64,000 bases of DNA, from assembly GCF_003985145.1 (NCBI RefSeq), contig NZ_ML133521.1:682001-746000 (forward strand), read 5' to 3'. The position numbers were made by a program, and so were the translations under genes. The notes beneath the pieces are model-generated. The model was not told where the DNA came from and did not search any database. It saw nothing but the letters and a program-made list of their open reading frames with translations. Each line of letters opens with the position of its first letter. Within the stretch, counting starts at the first letter, position 1. The stretch comes from Rhizobium anhuiense (GTDB lineage Bacteria; Pseudomonadota; Alphaproteobacteria; Rhizobiales; Rhizobiaceae). Of the stretch, positions 44,828-53,265 are shown piece by piece.

Positions 44828-45532
44828 ATGCCCACGTCTTCCCATCGCAGGCGCCTTGCCGCGTTCCTCGCCGCCGCCGTCGTCTCGCTCAGTGCGTGTG
44901 GCGTAGCCGCGGCCGAGGAGGCGGTTGTCATCCCGCCGCCAGCCATTGACCAGGCGGCCGGATCCGGCACCGAGACGGCCATTTTCGCCGGCGGCTGTTT
45001 CTGGGGCGTCCAGGGCGTCTTCCAGCATGTGAAGGGCGTTAAGAGCGCCGTCTCCGGCTATGCCGGCGGCGATGCCAAAACGGCGCAATATGAAACCGTG
45101 AGCACCGGCGCGACGGGTCACGCCGAATCCGTTCAGGTCAAGTTCGATCCGAATCAGGTGAGTTATGGCAAGTTGCTACAGATCTTCTTCTCGGTGGCGC
45201 ACAACCCGACGCAGCTGAATTTCCAGGGTCCGGATCGGGGAACGCAATACCGCTCGGCGCTGTTCGTCTCCGATCCCGAGCAGCGCAAGGTCGCCGAGGG
45301 CTATATCGAGCAGCTCGACAAGGCGCATGTCTTCGCCCAGCCGATCGTCACCAAGGTGTCCGACGCCATCGGCTTCTATCCCGCCGAAGCCTATCATCAG
45401 GATTTCCTGACGCTCAATCCGACCTATCCCTATATCGTCTATAACGACCTGCCGAAAATCGAGAACCTCAAGTCGCTGTTTCCCGCCGACTATCGCAGCC
45501 AGCCGGTCCTCGTCCTGAAGGCCAAGGGCTGA
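44828..45532 (+). CDS. msrA: Exported peptide methionine sulfoxide reductase MsrA
   Basis: A 234-residue enzyme that reduces methionine-S-sulfoxide in proteins. The catalytic motif is AGGCFWG with Cys57, followed by KSAVSGYAGGDAKTAQYETV and the TGHAESVQV and LLQIFFSVAHNPTQ segments of the family. The N terminus is a signal sequence with LSAC at residues 21-24, a plausible lipobox, so the protein may be a lipoprotein facing the periplasm. The start at 44828 follows AGGAGGTAGCGCA. It diverges from the alpha-2-macroglobulin gene, also an envelope-protection protein. Confidence 0.92.
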   Translation: MPTSSHRRRLAAFLAAAVVSLSACGVAAAEEAVVIPPPAIDQAAGSGTETAIFAGGCFWGVQGVFQHVKGVKSAVSGYAGGDAKTAQYETVSTGATGHAESVQVKFDPNQVSYGKLLQIFFSVAHNPTQLNFQGPDRGTQYRSALFVSDPEQRKVAEGYIEQLDKAHVFAQPIVTKVSDAIGFYPAEAYHQDFLTLNPTYPYIVYNDLPKIENLKSLFPADYRSQPVLVLKAKG

Positions 45533-45550
45533 AAAGGCCGTGGCAACAGT

Positions 45551-46090
45551 TCAGGGCATAATCTCGATGGGTGTATGGTCGGGTACGCGAGCCCAGATTT
45601 CGCGCATCTCCGCGTTGGTGACCGCAATGCACCCATCCGTCCAATCCCACAGTTGATGGATGTTTCCGAACAGGCCCCAGCCATTGGGAAGGCCGTGGAT
45701 CATGATCGCGCCACCGGGAGGGAAGCCGCCGGATTGAGCGTTGCGCTGGTCATCAGGATTTGGATAGGAAATGTGCAGGCTGAGATGCGCCATGGAATTG
45801 GGATTTCGCCAGTCTATCTCATACCGTCCTTCGGGTGTTTTCTCGTCACCTTCTCGCTGCTTGGGACCCTCGTCGGCAGCCCACCCAAGAGAAATCCGGT
45901 ATGTCGAGAGGGCGGCATCGCCTCTGAGAAGGACCATGCGGCGTTCGGATTTATAAACGCGAATGAGGTCAGCCCGTTGCTCGAAAGGCGCATCCGCAGG
46001 CGGCGAGCCTGAACCGACCCCGGCCATCAATTTGGTGTAAGCGAACAAGCCGATGATCACGGCGGCCAGAACGATAAATGTGTTTCTCAA
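45551..46090 (-). CDS. L,D-transpeptidase (YkuD family)
   Basis: A 179-residue protein with an N-terminal anchor or signal helix (FIVLAAVIIGLFAYTKLMAG). The catalytic region has His132 (IMIHGLPNGWG) and Cys154 in WTDGCIAV, a variant of the SHGC motif, plus the TPEGRYEIDWRNPN segment. Such enzymes form 3-3 peptidoglycan cross-links or attach proteins to the wall in the periplasm. It converges with msrA, leaving ~18 bases. Its own promoter would lie in 46091-46200. Confidence 0.88.
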   Translation of the reverse strand: MRNTFIVLAAVIIGLFAYTKLMAGVGSGSPPADAPFEQRADLIRVYKSERRMVLLRGDAALSTYRISLGWAADEGPKQREGDEKTPEGRYEIDWRNPNSMAHLSLHISYPNPDDQRNAQSGGFPPGGAIMIHGLPNGWGLFGNIHQLWDWTDGCIAVTNAEMREIWARVPDHTPIEIMP

Positions 46091-46370
46091 TATGATTCTC
46101 GTTTGAGGTAACGCAAGGGTTATACCGTCTTATCGCGCCTTCAGCCATAAGATGTAGCCTCGAGCTTAAGCGCGATCCGGCTCCGCCTTTTTCTCCATCT
46201 CCTTGTTATTAAGAATTTATCAACGTTAACAATGCCTTAAATATGGCAAATCGCGTTCCACCGCGGAACATATCTTCGAGTTGCCCGTTACCGCCATGAG
46301 TTTCGCTTGAAGGACAGGCTGGCGGAGCGGATCCCTCTTTCGAAGTATAGGCGTAACAAGGGGACGTATC

Positions 46371-46811
46371 ATGGCCACCAATGTCGTGCGGCGCTGGCAA
46401 CGAGATGATCTGATGAAACAGAGAGTATTGATCGTCGAAGATGAATTCCTGATTGCGCTCGATCTCGAGGCGACGGTGGAAGGCATGGGGATGCAGGTCG
46501 CCGGCCTTGCCAATGATTGCGAACAGGCGTTACGGCTGGCGCCGCTTGCCGATATCGCTTTCGTCGACGTCAATCTCGCCGACGGCCCGACCGGGCCTGA
46601 GATCGGCCGGCGGCTGGCGCAAGAGCACGGCATCGCGGTCGTCTTCATGACCGGCAATCCAGAAATCGTCGCCGATGGGGTCAAGGGTGCGGTCGGCGTG
46701 GTCCAGAAGCCGGTCATGCCTTCGGTTGTCGAACAGCTGGTGAAATATCTCGCCGCGCGCCGCGTCGGCATGTTCGCGGTCGTGCCTTCGCAGATGACGG
46801 TCTTTGCCTGA
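46371..46811 (+). CDS. Single-domain response regulator (CheY-like)
   Basis: A 146-residue protein that is one receiver domain: acidic pair Glu23-Asp24 (LIVEDEFLIALDL), phosphorylation site Asp66 (IAFVDVNLADG), Thr in VVFMTGNPE and the switch Lys in VVQKPV. No output domain follows. The ATG at 46371 has GGGGA upstream; an internal ATG at 46413 is a second option. Such proteins act in phosphorelays or bind partners in the alphaproteobacterial general stress response. No kinase is adjacent. Confidence 0.88.
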   Translation: MATNVVRRWQRDDLMKQRVLIVEDEFLIALDLEATVEGMGMQVAGLANDCEQALRLAPLADIAFVDVNLADGPTGPEIGRRLAQEHGIAVVFMTGNPEIVADGVKGAVGVVQKPVMPSVVEQLVKYLAARRVGMFAVVPSQMTVFA

Positions 46812-46840
46812 TCAGAGGGCCCCGATCAGAGGAGGCCTGA

Positions 46841-47545
46841 TCAGCCTGAGATGGCTGCGAGTTGCGGCTGCTGGCCGGCCTTTTCGGCCACCGGCCTGCC
46901 ATAGGCCTTGAGAAAAGTACGGACGGCGTTGCGCGCCGCCTTTTCCAGCTCTTCATCGGTGGGTGTGGCGCCGAGAAGGATCATCATTTGCAGGTCGGCA
47001 TTGCCGAGTGCGACGAACTGCCGGGCGGCGACGTCGAAATCGTCGATGACGAGCGTTCCCTTGTGGGCAAGCCGCGCGAACAGTGCGGAAAGGGCAGTGA
47101 TCAGCTTGCCCGGCCCCTGCTGGCGCCAGCTTTCGAAGAGGTGCGGATACCGCTCGCCTTCGGTCTGCACCAGCTTCCGCAAGAATTTTCCATCGTGGTT
47201 GCAGATGCAGTTCTTATTGAGGCGCACGGCGAAAGCCGTCAGTTCACCCTCAAGATCGTCGGCGTTGTCCGGGAAAGATGACAGCACCGAGAAGAGCATG
47301 GCGTTGGCGCGGTTCATGACGTCTTCGACGACGGCGACGAACAGCGTTTCCTTCTCGCGATAGTGATTGTAGATCGTTTGGCGGGATACGCAGGCGACTG
47401 CGGCGATCTCGTCGATGCTGGCGCCGGCAAAACCCTGGCGGCAGAAGACGTCGGCGGCGGCATCGAGGATCGACATGCGCTTGGCGCATTGGCCGCGCTG
47501 CGTATGCCCCCCCATCCGGGCTGCCGGTGTCATGCGATCTTTCAT
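46841..47545 (-). CDS. TetR family transcriptional regulator
   Basis: A ~234-residue repressor-type protein. The N-terminal helix-turn-helix reads MSILDAAADVFCRQGFAGAS, IDEIAAVACVSRQTIYNHYR and EKETLFVAVVEDVM; the C-terminal ligand domain is of the AefR-like type (ARQFVALGNADLQMMILLGA). The start is placed at 47545 because the palindromes at 47558-47591 lie just upstream; a longer frame would run into them. It diverges from the Bcr/CflA efflux gene, which it probably controls in response to a drug or metabolite. Confidence 0.88.
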   Translation of the reverse strand: MKDRMTPAARMGGHTQRGQCAKRMSILDAAADVFCRQGFAGASIDEIAAVACVSRQTIYNHYREKETLFVAVVEDVMNRANAMLFSVLSSFPDNADDLEGELTAFAVRLNKNCICNHDGKFLRKLVQTEGERYPHLFESWRQQGPGKLITALSALFARLAHKGTLVIDDFDVAARQFVALGNADLQMMILLGATPTDEELEKAARNAVRTFLKAYGRPVAEKAGQQPQLAAISG

Positions 47546-47557
47546 GAGAGCGAAGAT

Positions 47558-47591
47558 AAGACGTCTTGACGTTTTAGACAATGGCGTCTAA
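47558..47591. promoter_or_regulatory. Candidate TetR operator
   Basis: A ten-base palindrome AAGACGTCTT (47558-47567) and an inverted repeat TTAGAC/GTCTAA with a six-base centre (47574-47591) lie directly before the tetR start, where an autoregulating TetR protein would bind. Confidence 0.55.
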
Positions 47592-47691
47592 TTTTACATC
47601 CGTGTCCAAATTTGTTGACACTCTTGGTTTGCCGCTGGAGATATGAGCTCCCAACTTCGTCTTCGCGCGAACGATCATCATTGAACCCTAG

Positions 47692-47790
47692 CGCATCGGC
47701 CCGAAAATCGGTTCGATTTTCGGAAAGCACGATGCGTAAATTCAAAGATTAGAGCGTCCCTTGTGCGTCCGAGAGGACGCATGGCGCTCT
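47692..47790. repeat. Rhizobial mosaic palindromic repeat (two hairpins)
   Basis: The first hairpin has CGCATCG 47692-47698 with CGATGCG 47730-47736 and, inside, CCGAAAATCG 47701-47710 with CGATTTTCGG 47714-47723. The second has AGAGCG with CGCTCT and, inside, TGCGTCC 47764-47770 with GGACGCA 47775-47781. It fits the Rhizobium intergenic mosaic elements and lies between tetR and the efflux gene. Confidence 0.65.
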
Positions 47791-47853
47791 AAGAGCAAAG
47801 TCGCGGAGCGACGATCCGGTAGCTCCGCTGCGCTTTTAAGAAAGATCACCATT

Positions 47854-49053
47854 ATGACGGCTTCCTTCTTTCGCATTGCCCTCATTCTCGGCCTTTTGTC
47901 GGCCATCGGGCCTTTCGCCATCGACATGTATCTGCCTGCGCTGCCCTCCATCGGCCAGGACCTGCATGCCGATAACAACGTCACTCAGCTCACCCTTCTC
48001 GCCTTCTTCATCTCCTTTGCGCTCGCCCAGCTCGTCTACGGTCCGCTGTCGGATATGTGGGGTCGCAAGCTGCCGCTCTATCTCGGCATCGGCCTCTTCG
48101 CCATCGCTTCGATCGGCTGTGCGCTGGCCACCGATATCGAAACGCTGATCGCCTTCCGTTTCGTTCAGGGTATCGGCGGTGCCGCCGGCATGGTCATTCC
48201 GCGCGCCATCGTCCGCGACATGCATACCGGCGTCCAGGCCGCGCGCCTGATGTCGCTGCTGATGCTGGTCTTCTCGATCTCGCCGATCCTGGCGCCGCTG
48301 ACGGGCAGCGCCGTCATCGAATTCTATGGCTGGCGTGGCGTGTTCTGGGCCGTGACGATCGCCGCCTTCATCGGCCTTGTCCTGCTCGCCACCCAGCTCG
48401 AGGAAACCCGTTCGGCCAGCGAGCGCAGCGGCAGCGGTCTGAAGAGCGCCATGGCCGCCTATCGCCTGCTGCTCACCGACCGCAACTTCCTGACGCTGAC
48501 CTTCATCGGCGGCCTCGGCATTTCGAGCTTCCTCGTCTATCTCGCCAACTCGCCCTTCGTGCTGATCCAGCATTACGGGCTGACGCCGACGCAATACAGT
48601 TTCGCTTTCTCGATCAACGCCGTGTCCTTCTTCGCGGTATCGCAGGCGACGGGCTGGCTCGGCGAGCGGTTCGGCCTCGTGCGCGTCATGCGGATTGCAG
48701 TCAGCGCCTTTGCCCTTGCCATGGTCGTCATGGCGGTGGTGATGGCCGCCGGCTTCAACCAGCTGCCTGTGATGGCGACCTTCCTGTTCATCGGCTACGG
48801 TTTCCTCGGCTTAGTCATTCCGACGAGCGCGGTGCTCGCCCTCGAGGATCACGGCGAGATCGCCGGCACGGCCTCGTCGCTGATGGGCACGCTGCATTTC
48901 GTCATCGCCGCCGTCGCCATGGTCATATCGAGCGTCTTCTTCGACGGCACCGCCGTTCCGATGGCCGCCGGTATCGCGCTCTGCGCCTTCTCGGCCTTAG
49001 TGCTGACCCAGGCAACGATCGGCCGCCGCTCCGCCGTTGCCGCGGCCGAATGA
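47854..49053 (+). CDS. Bcr/CflA family multidrug efflux MFS transporter
   Basis: A 399-residue, twelve-helix proton antiporter. It has the Bcr/CflA hallmarks IGPFAIDMYLPALPSIGQDL, the motif A region YGPLSDMWGRKLPLYLGI, FRFVQGIGGAAGMVIPRAIV and RDMHTGVQAAR. Relatives export bicyclomycin, chloramphenicol or sulfonamides. The start at 47854 begins the family sequence MTASFFRIAL; the upstream extension runs through the palindromic repeat and is not used. It diverges from the TetR gene and ends at a strong hairpin. Confidence 0.92.
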   Translation: MTASFFRIALILGLLSAIGPFAIDMYLPALPSIGQDLHADNNVTQLTLLAFFISFALAQLVYGPLSDMWGRKLPLYLGIGLFAIASIGCALATDIETLIAFRFVQGIGGAAGMVIPRAIVRDMHTGVQAARLMSLLMLVFSISPILAPLTGSAVIEFYGWRGVFWAVTIAAFIGLVLLATQLEETRSASERSGSGLKSAMAAYRLLLTDRNFLTLTFIGGLGISSFLVYLANSPFVLIQHYGLTPTQYSFAFSINAVSFFAVSQATGWLGERFGLVRVMRIAVSAFALAMVVMAVVMAAGFNQLPVMATFLFIGYGFLGLVIPTSAVLALEDHGEIAGTASSLMGTLHFVIAAVAMVISSVFFDGTAVPMAAGIALCAFSALVLTQATIGRRSAVAAAE

Positions 49054-49062
49054 TCGACGACA

Positions 49063-49090
49063 GGCCGCACCCGGTCTCCCGGGTGCGGCC
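49063..49090 (+). terminator. Strong hairpin after the efflux gene
   Basis: A perfect twelve-base stem (GGCCGCACCCGG / CCGGGTGCGGCC) with a TCTC loop begins ten bases after the stop. It has no T-run but is very stable. Confidence 0.65.
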
Positions 49091-49194
49091 ACATGACTGG
49101 TCGCACTTGCGTGAGAAAATGCAACGCGCAATTGATTATCATCTGACCGCTCTATCTACGCCGTGACGAAGCACTGTCATTTCGGAGGATACGC

Positions 49195-50487
49195 ATGGTC
49201 GACGAGAAGCGGCTGATCTCGAAAATCACCTGGAAGCTGATGCCCTTTCTCGGCATCCTCTATCTCATCGCCTATATCGACCGGCAGAATGTCAGTTTCG
49301 CCAAGCTGCAGATGGTCGATGCACTTGATATGAGCGAATATGCCTATGGCCTCGGCGCTTCGCTGTTCTTCATCGGTTATTTCCTCTTCGAGGTGCCGAG
49401 CAATCTCTTCCTCGACCGGCTCGGCGCCCGCGTCTGGTTTGCGCGCATCCTGGTCTCCTGGGGCCTCGTCACCGTCGCGCTCGCCTTCACGCAGAACGCA
49501 ACGATGTTCTATATCCTGCGCTTCCTGCTCGGTGTGTGCGAAGCCGGTTTCTTTCCCGGCGTCCTCTATCTGCTGACGCTCTGGTTTCCCTCGGCCTATC
49601 GCGGCAGGATGGTCGGGCTGTTCATGATCTTCAGCGCGATCGCCAATGCGGTCGGCGCGCCGCTCGGCGGTATGCTGCTCGATCTCGACGGTCTCTACGG
49701 CTTTGCCGGCTGGGAGTGGGTCTTCCTCGCGACGGGCGTTCCGGCCGTCATCGCCGGCATCGTCACCTTCTTCTATCTTCCCGGCCGGCCCGAAAGCGCA
49801 AGCTTCCTCAGCGGTGAGGAGAAGGCCTGGCTCGAACGCAGGCTTGCCTCGGAAAATGCCGGCATGGGCGAAAATGCCTCAAACGGCTTCAAGGCGCTCA
49901 TCGACCCGCGCGTGCTGCTGATGGCGCTCTGCTATATCGCCTTTCCGCTTTCGGCCTATGGGCTCAGCTATTGGCTGCCGACCATCGTCCAGGCCTTCGG
50001 CGTCAGCAACACGGTGAACGGTTTCCTCAACATCATTCCCTGGGTGCTGGTTGCAGTCGCGCTTTATGCCGTTCCCGCCATGGCCGACAAGGCGCCATCG
50101 AAGACGCCCTATATTGTCATTCCCGCTTTCATCGGCGCTGCCTGCCTGCTGCTCTCGGCGCTGATCCCGAACCACGCTTTGCAATTCGCCTTCCTCTGCG
50201 TCGCCGCTGCCGGCATCTTCGCACCCCAGCCTGTCTTCTGGAGCCTGCCCTCCCGTTTCCTCAAGGGGGCGGGTGCTGCAGCGGGCCTTGCCGCCATCAA
50301 TTCGGTCGGAAATCTCGGCGGCTTCGTCGCCCAGAACGTCGTGCCCTGGATCAAGGAAGCAAGCGGCAGCACGATCGCGCCGATGTTCTTCCTGGCCGCC
50401 TGCCTGGCTGCCGGCGCCCTGCTGGTCTTCGTCGTCACGCATCAGCTGTCGCAACGGGAGCATGCGGCGGCGGCGAGCCGGGTCTGA
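49195..50487 (+). CDS. MFS transporter, anion:cation symporter family (phthalate/sugar-acid type)
   Basis: A 430-residue, twelve-helix importer. Diagnostic parts are KITWKLMPFLGILYLIAYID then RQNVSFAK at the first helix, FEVPSNLFLDRLGARVWFAR, and RFLLGVCEAGFFPGVLYLLT then LWFPSAYRGRM. Relatives carry tartrate, galactonate, phthalate or other organic acids. GGAGGATACGC precedes the ATG. A LacI regulator lies eight bases away on the other strand and a second LacI gene follows, so a sugar acid or sugar is a fair guess. The substrate is not decided. Confidence 0.9.
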   Translation: MVDEKRLISKITWKLMPFLGILYLIAYIDRQNVSFAKLQMVDALDMSEYAYGLGASLFFIGYFLFEVPSNLFLDRLGARVWFARILVSWGLVTVALAFTQNATMFYILRFLLGVCEAGFFPGVLYLLTLWFPSAYRGRMVGLFMIFSAIANAVGAPLGGMLLDLDGLYGFAGWEWVFLATGVPAVIAGIVTFFYLPGRPESASFLSGEEKAWLERRLASENAGMGENASNGFKALIDPRVLLMALCYIAFPLSAYGLSYWLPTIVQAFGVSNTVNGFLNIIPWVLVAVALYAVPAMADKAPSKTPYIVIPAFIGAACLLLSALIPNHALQFAFLCVAAAGIFAPQPVFWSLPSRFLKGAGAAAGLAAINSVGNLGGFVAQNVVPWIKEASGSTIAPMFFLAACLAAGALLVFVVTHQLSQREHAAAASRV

Positions 50488-50494
50488 GAGAGGT

Positions 50495-51532
50495 TCAGAT
50501 CGTCAGGGTGAAAGCGTCGCTTTCACCCGGAACGAGTTCCAGCGGCCAGATCCGGTTGCGGGCGCCCTGCGGATAATGATCGGCATAGGCCGGCATGGTG
50601 GCGAGCAGGGTTTCGCCAAGCTGGGCGCCGAGATCGCGCAGCGACATGCGGAAGGAGGTCAGCGACGGCTGCAGGAAATGCGTGCGCGGCTCCTCGCGGA
50701 AACCGACGACGGCGAGGTCGCGGCCGGGCACGATGCCGGCCTCGGCCAGCCGCCGGTAAAGCCCGATCGCCATCAGCTCGTGGATCAGGATGATCGCGGT
50801 CGGCCGCTCTTTGATCATCAGCAATTCGTGGCCAGCCTGATAGCCGCCCTGTTCGCTCGACTTGACGCGGATGACGAGAGCCGGATCGAAGGCAATGCCG
50901 TGCCGTTGCAGTGCCTGGCGGTAACTGTCGAGGAAGATGTAGCCGAGATTGATGTCGGAGGAGGGGGCGGCTACCGCGATCCGCCGGTGGCCTTTCGCGA
51001 CCAGCCGGTCGACGCCGCGCGCCGCCACGCCCTCGAAATCGAGATCCATCCAGGTATAGCTGCCGCCGGACGCGCTGCGGCCGAGCGCCACGAAGGGGAT
51101 GCGGGCCTTTTCCAGAAGCTCGATGCGCCGGTCGGTGCGTCGCGTCGCCGAGATGATCAGCGCATCGACGAGGCGGCGCGCCACCATGCGCTTCAGATAT
51201 TCGTGCGGATCCTCGTCATCGGGGCAGGGCAGCATGACGAGATCGAGCTTGTGACGGGAAAAGACGCTCTGCAGCCCGTCGGTGACGCCGAGGAAGAAGT
51301 CGTCGCTGTTTTCGACCGTCTCGCGGCTGACTTCGAGCATCAGCCCGATGACGTTGGTCATGCCCTGGCGAAGGCTGCGGCCCGACTGGTTGGCGACGTA
51401 TCCGAGCTCCTTGGCGGCGGCAAGCACCCGTCGGCGCGTTTCGTCGTTGACGTCGGGCTTGCCGTTCAACGCACGGGATACGGTTCCGATCGAAATGTCG
51501 AGATGTTTGGCAAGCTGGCGAATTCCCTTCAT
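50495..51532 (-). CDS. LacI family transcriptional regulator
   Basis: A 345-residue regulator. The N-terminal LacI helix-turn-helix and hinge read MKGIRQLAKHLDISIGTVSR, ALNGKPDVNDETRRRVLAAA and KELGYVANQSGRSLR; the rest is a periplasmic-binding-protein-like sensor domain. The start at 51532 follows GGGAGGAAGATCGCCTGAG. It converges with the MFS transporter gene, which it might control in trans. The sensed ligand is unknown, probably a sugar or sugar acid. Confidence 0.9.
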   Translation of the reverse strand: MKGIRQLAKHLDISIGTVSRALNGKPDVNDETRRRVLAAAKELGYVANQSGRSLRQGMTNVIGLMLEVSRETVENSDDFFLGVTDGLQSVFSRHKLDLVMLPCPDDEDPHEYLKRMVARRLVDALIISATRRTDRRIELLEKARIPFVALGRSASGGSYTWMDLDFEGVAARGVDRLVAKGHRRIAVAAPSSDINLGYIFLDSYRQALQRHGIAFDPALVIRVKSSEQGGYQAGHELLMIKERPTAIILIHELMAIGLYRRLAEAGIVPGRDLAVVGFREEPRTHFLQPSLTSFRMSLRDLGAQLGETLLATMPAYADHYPQGARNRIWPLELVPGESDAFTLTI

Positions 51533-51551
51533 CTCAGGCGATCTTCCTCCC

Positions 51552-51595
51552 TTACAGCGCCCAGCGTCATATAGGACGCACAAAGGACGCTGTAA
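51552..51595. repeat. Rhizobial palindromic repeat in front of lacI
   Basis: TTACAGCG 51552-51559 pairs with CGCTGTAA 51588-51595, and inside it GCGTC 51564-51568 with GACGC 51575-51579. It shares its left end with the element at 37037-37066. It lies immediately upstream of the lacI start and could affect its leader. Confidence 0.6.
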
Positions 51596-51655
51596 CACTT
51601 TGATCTACGTGTCTTCTTGCCACAGGATAGCGTCCGCGAAAAGCGGTTGGGGAGG

Positions 51656-52688
51656 TTAGGGTTCGAAGCTCTGGCGGATGATGAGTTCCGGAATGACGCG
51701 CTCGTACCCTGGAGGCGCATCGGGGTTTTCAAGCCGCCGCTCCATCAACTCGACGGCGCGCAATGCCATGGTCAGCGGATCCTGGCGGAAGGTGGTGAGC
51801 TGATAGCTCAGCCAGGCGGATTCCGGCACGTCGTCGAAGCCGATGACGGCGACATCCTCGGGGATGCGCAGCCGCGCTTCCAGGCGCACGACATCCATCA
51901 GCCCGAAGGCGAGCTGGTCGTTGACGCAGAAGACGGCGTCGGGCTTGATTTTTTCCGAAAAGAGCGCGCGCCCGGCAGTGACGCCGCCATCATAATCGGA
52001 ATCGCCGCCGCGCCCGACGACGACGGATGCACCGAGCGACCCGGCCGCCAAAAGGAAGGCGTTTTCGCGCTCGATGATGGCAGGCGTTCCCGTGTTCGAG
52101 CCGATGACCGCCAGCCGCCGTCTGCCGCTTTCGTAAAAGGCCGTCGCCGCCTTGCGGGAGGCTTCGGAATTGCCGGCGCGCACATGGTCGGCGCCGGGTT
52201 CCGAGCGGCCGATCACGACGAGCGGCTGGCCGTTTCGCTGTGCGAGTTCGAAAAAACTCGCCGGCGGCGAGCCGGAGAGGATGATGATCGCTTCGGCGCG
52301 GTGGCCGATCAGCATCTTCTGGGCGGCGAGCAGCTCGTCTTCCGTCTGGCCAGTGTTGATGAGGATAGGGATGCTGCCGCGTTTGATCAGGCTTTTGGCC
52401 AGTGCTGCGGCGAGATGCGCGCGAAAGCCCAGCTCCGGCCGCGTGGCGACGATGCCGACGAGACGGCTCCGGTTGGCAAGCACGCCGCGCGCTGACGTGA
52501 TAGCCGAGTTCTTGCGCTGCCCGCAGCACCTTTTCCCGCGTTGCCGGCGCCACGCTGGCGCCCGGCGTGAACGTGCGCGACACGGCCGAGCGCGAAACGC
52601 CTGCCAATTGCGCGACCTGCTCGGCGCTGACGAAGCGCATGCGTTCTTTCTTCGGCGCCTTGCCGCCGGTCACCGGACCATCATTCAT
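51656..52688 (-). pseudogene. LacI family regulator, frameshifted
   Basis: The DNA-binding part (RFVSAEQVAQLAGVSRSAVS, RTFTPGASVAPATREKVLRA, AQELGYHV) lies in one frame from 52688. The sensor domain (SRLVGIVATRPELGFRAHLA through AVIGFDDVPESAWLSYQLTT) lies in another frame that ends at 51656. The switch is at 52480-52500, just after the hinge, where one base too many or two too few is present. The two parts together make a normal ~344-residue LacI protein. As read, only a headless sensor or a truncated DNA-binding fragment can be made. Base-calling error is possible. Confidence 0.8.
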
Positions 52689-52814
52689 CGGCTTTCAGCT
52701 ATTGCTCGTCTCTTACAGCCGAATGACAAGAAGCGCATGGGCAGCCAGAATTTTTTAATGAAAATGCCGAGGCTGCAGGACGCAACCTCGGCGGATGGGC
52801 GAAAATAATCAGAT

Positions 52815-52834
52815 GAACGCCCTCGGAGGCGTTC
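52815..52834 (-). terminator. Hairpin after the glycine-zipper gene
   Basis: GAACGCC and GGCGTTC form a seven-base stem eight bases beyond the stop codon on the minus strand. The T-run is weak, so confidence is moderate. Confidence 0.5.
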
Positions 52835-52841
52835 AGGTCCG

Positions 52842-53159
52842 CTACTCGCAGACCCGCACGGTTTCGGTATGATAGCCGCCGTCATAGCGGTTGCGGACGT
52901 CACGGTCCTCATACCAGCATCGCGGCGCGGGTTCGACATAGCGAGGGCCGTCGACATAGCGGGGACCGCCATCGACGTAACGCGGGCCGCTATTGGCGAT
53001 CGCGCCGCCGATCAAGCCGCCGACGACACCTGCGGCAACGCCGCCGGCGATGACACGACCGGTGTCGTTGTGATGATGGCGATCACGCGCGGCAGCAGGC
53101 TGAATGGCCGATCCAACAAGGGCCGTGGCGATCAACAGGCTGCTTATAATTCTCTTCAT
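52842..53159 (-). CDS. Glycine-zipper envelope protein with GPRYVDG repeats
   Basis: A 105-residue exported protein. The signal peptide MKRIISSLLIATALVGSAIQ ends near PAAA|RD. A His-rich stretch (RDRHHHND) and a glycine-zipper helix follow (VIAGGVAAGVVGGLIGGAIA), then three tandem GPRYV(D/E) repeats and a C-terminal region with two Cys. GAGGAGAACGTT precedes the ATG. Such proteins (17 kDa antigen/Rick_17kDa-like) lie in or near the outer membrane; role unknown. It is a single gene between the broken lacI and the ABC exporter. Confidence 0.82.
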   Translation of the reverse strand: MKRIISSLLIATALVGSAIQPAAARDRHHHNDTGRVIAGGVAAGVVGGLIGGAIANSGPRYVDGGPRYVDGPRYVEPAPRCWYEDRDVRNRYDGGYHTETVRVCE

Positions 53160-53265
53160 AACGTTCTCCTCAGTGGCAACTGGGTCCCCCGATAGGAGAT
53201 AAATGGGGCAGCACGGCGTTTGTTCGTTCAAACTTTGCAACAGGCATTAATGCATGCTGCCCGAG

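Noticed and set aside
52960..52990. A tandem repeat array suggestive of CRISPR or mobile repeats
   Set aside because: The repeats encode GPRYVDG units inside the glycine-zipper protein; they are coding repeats.
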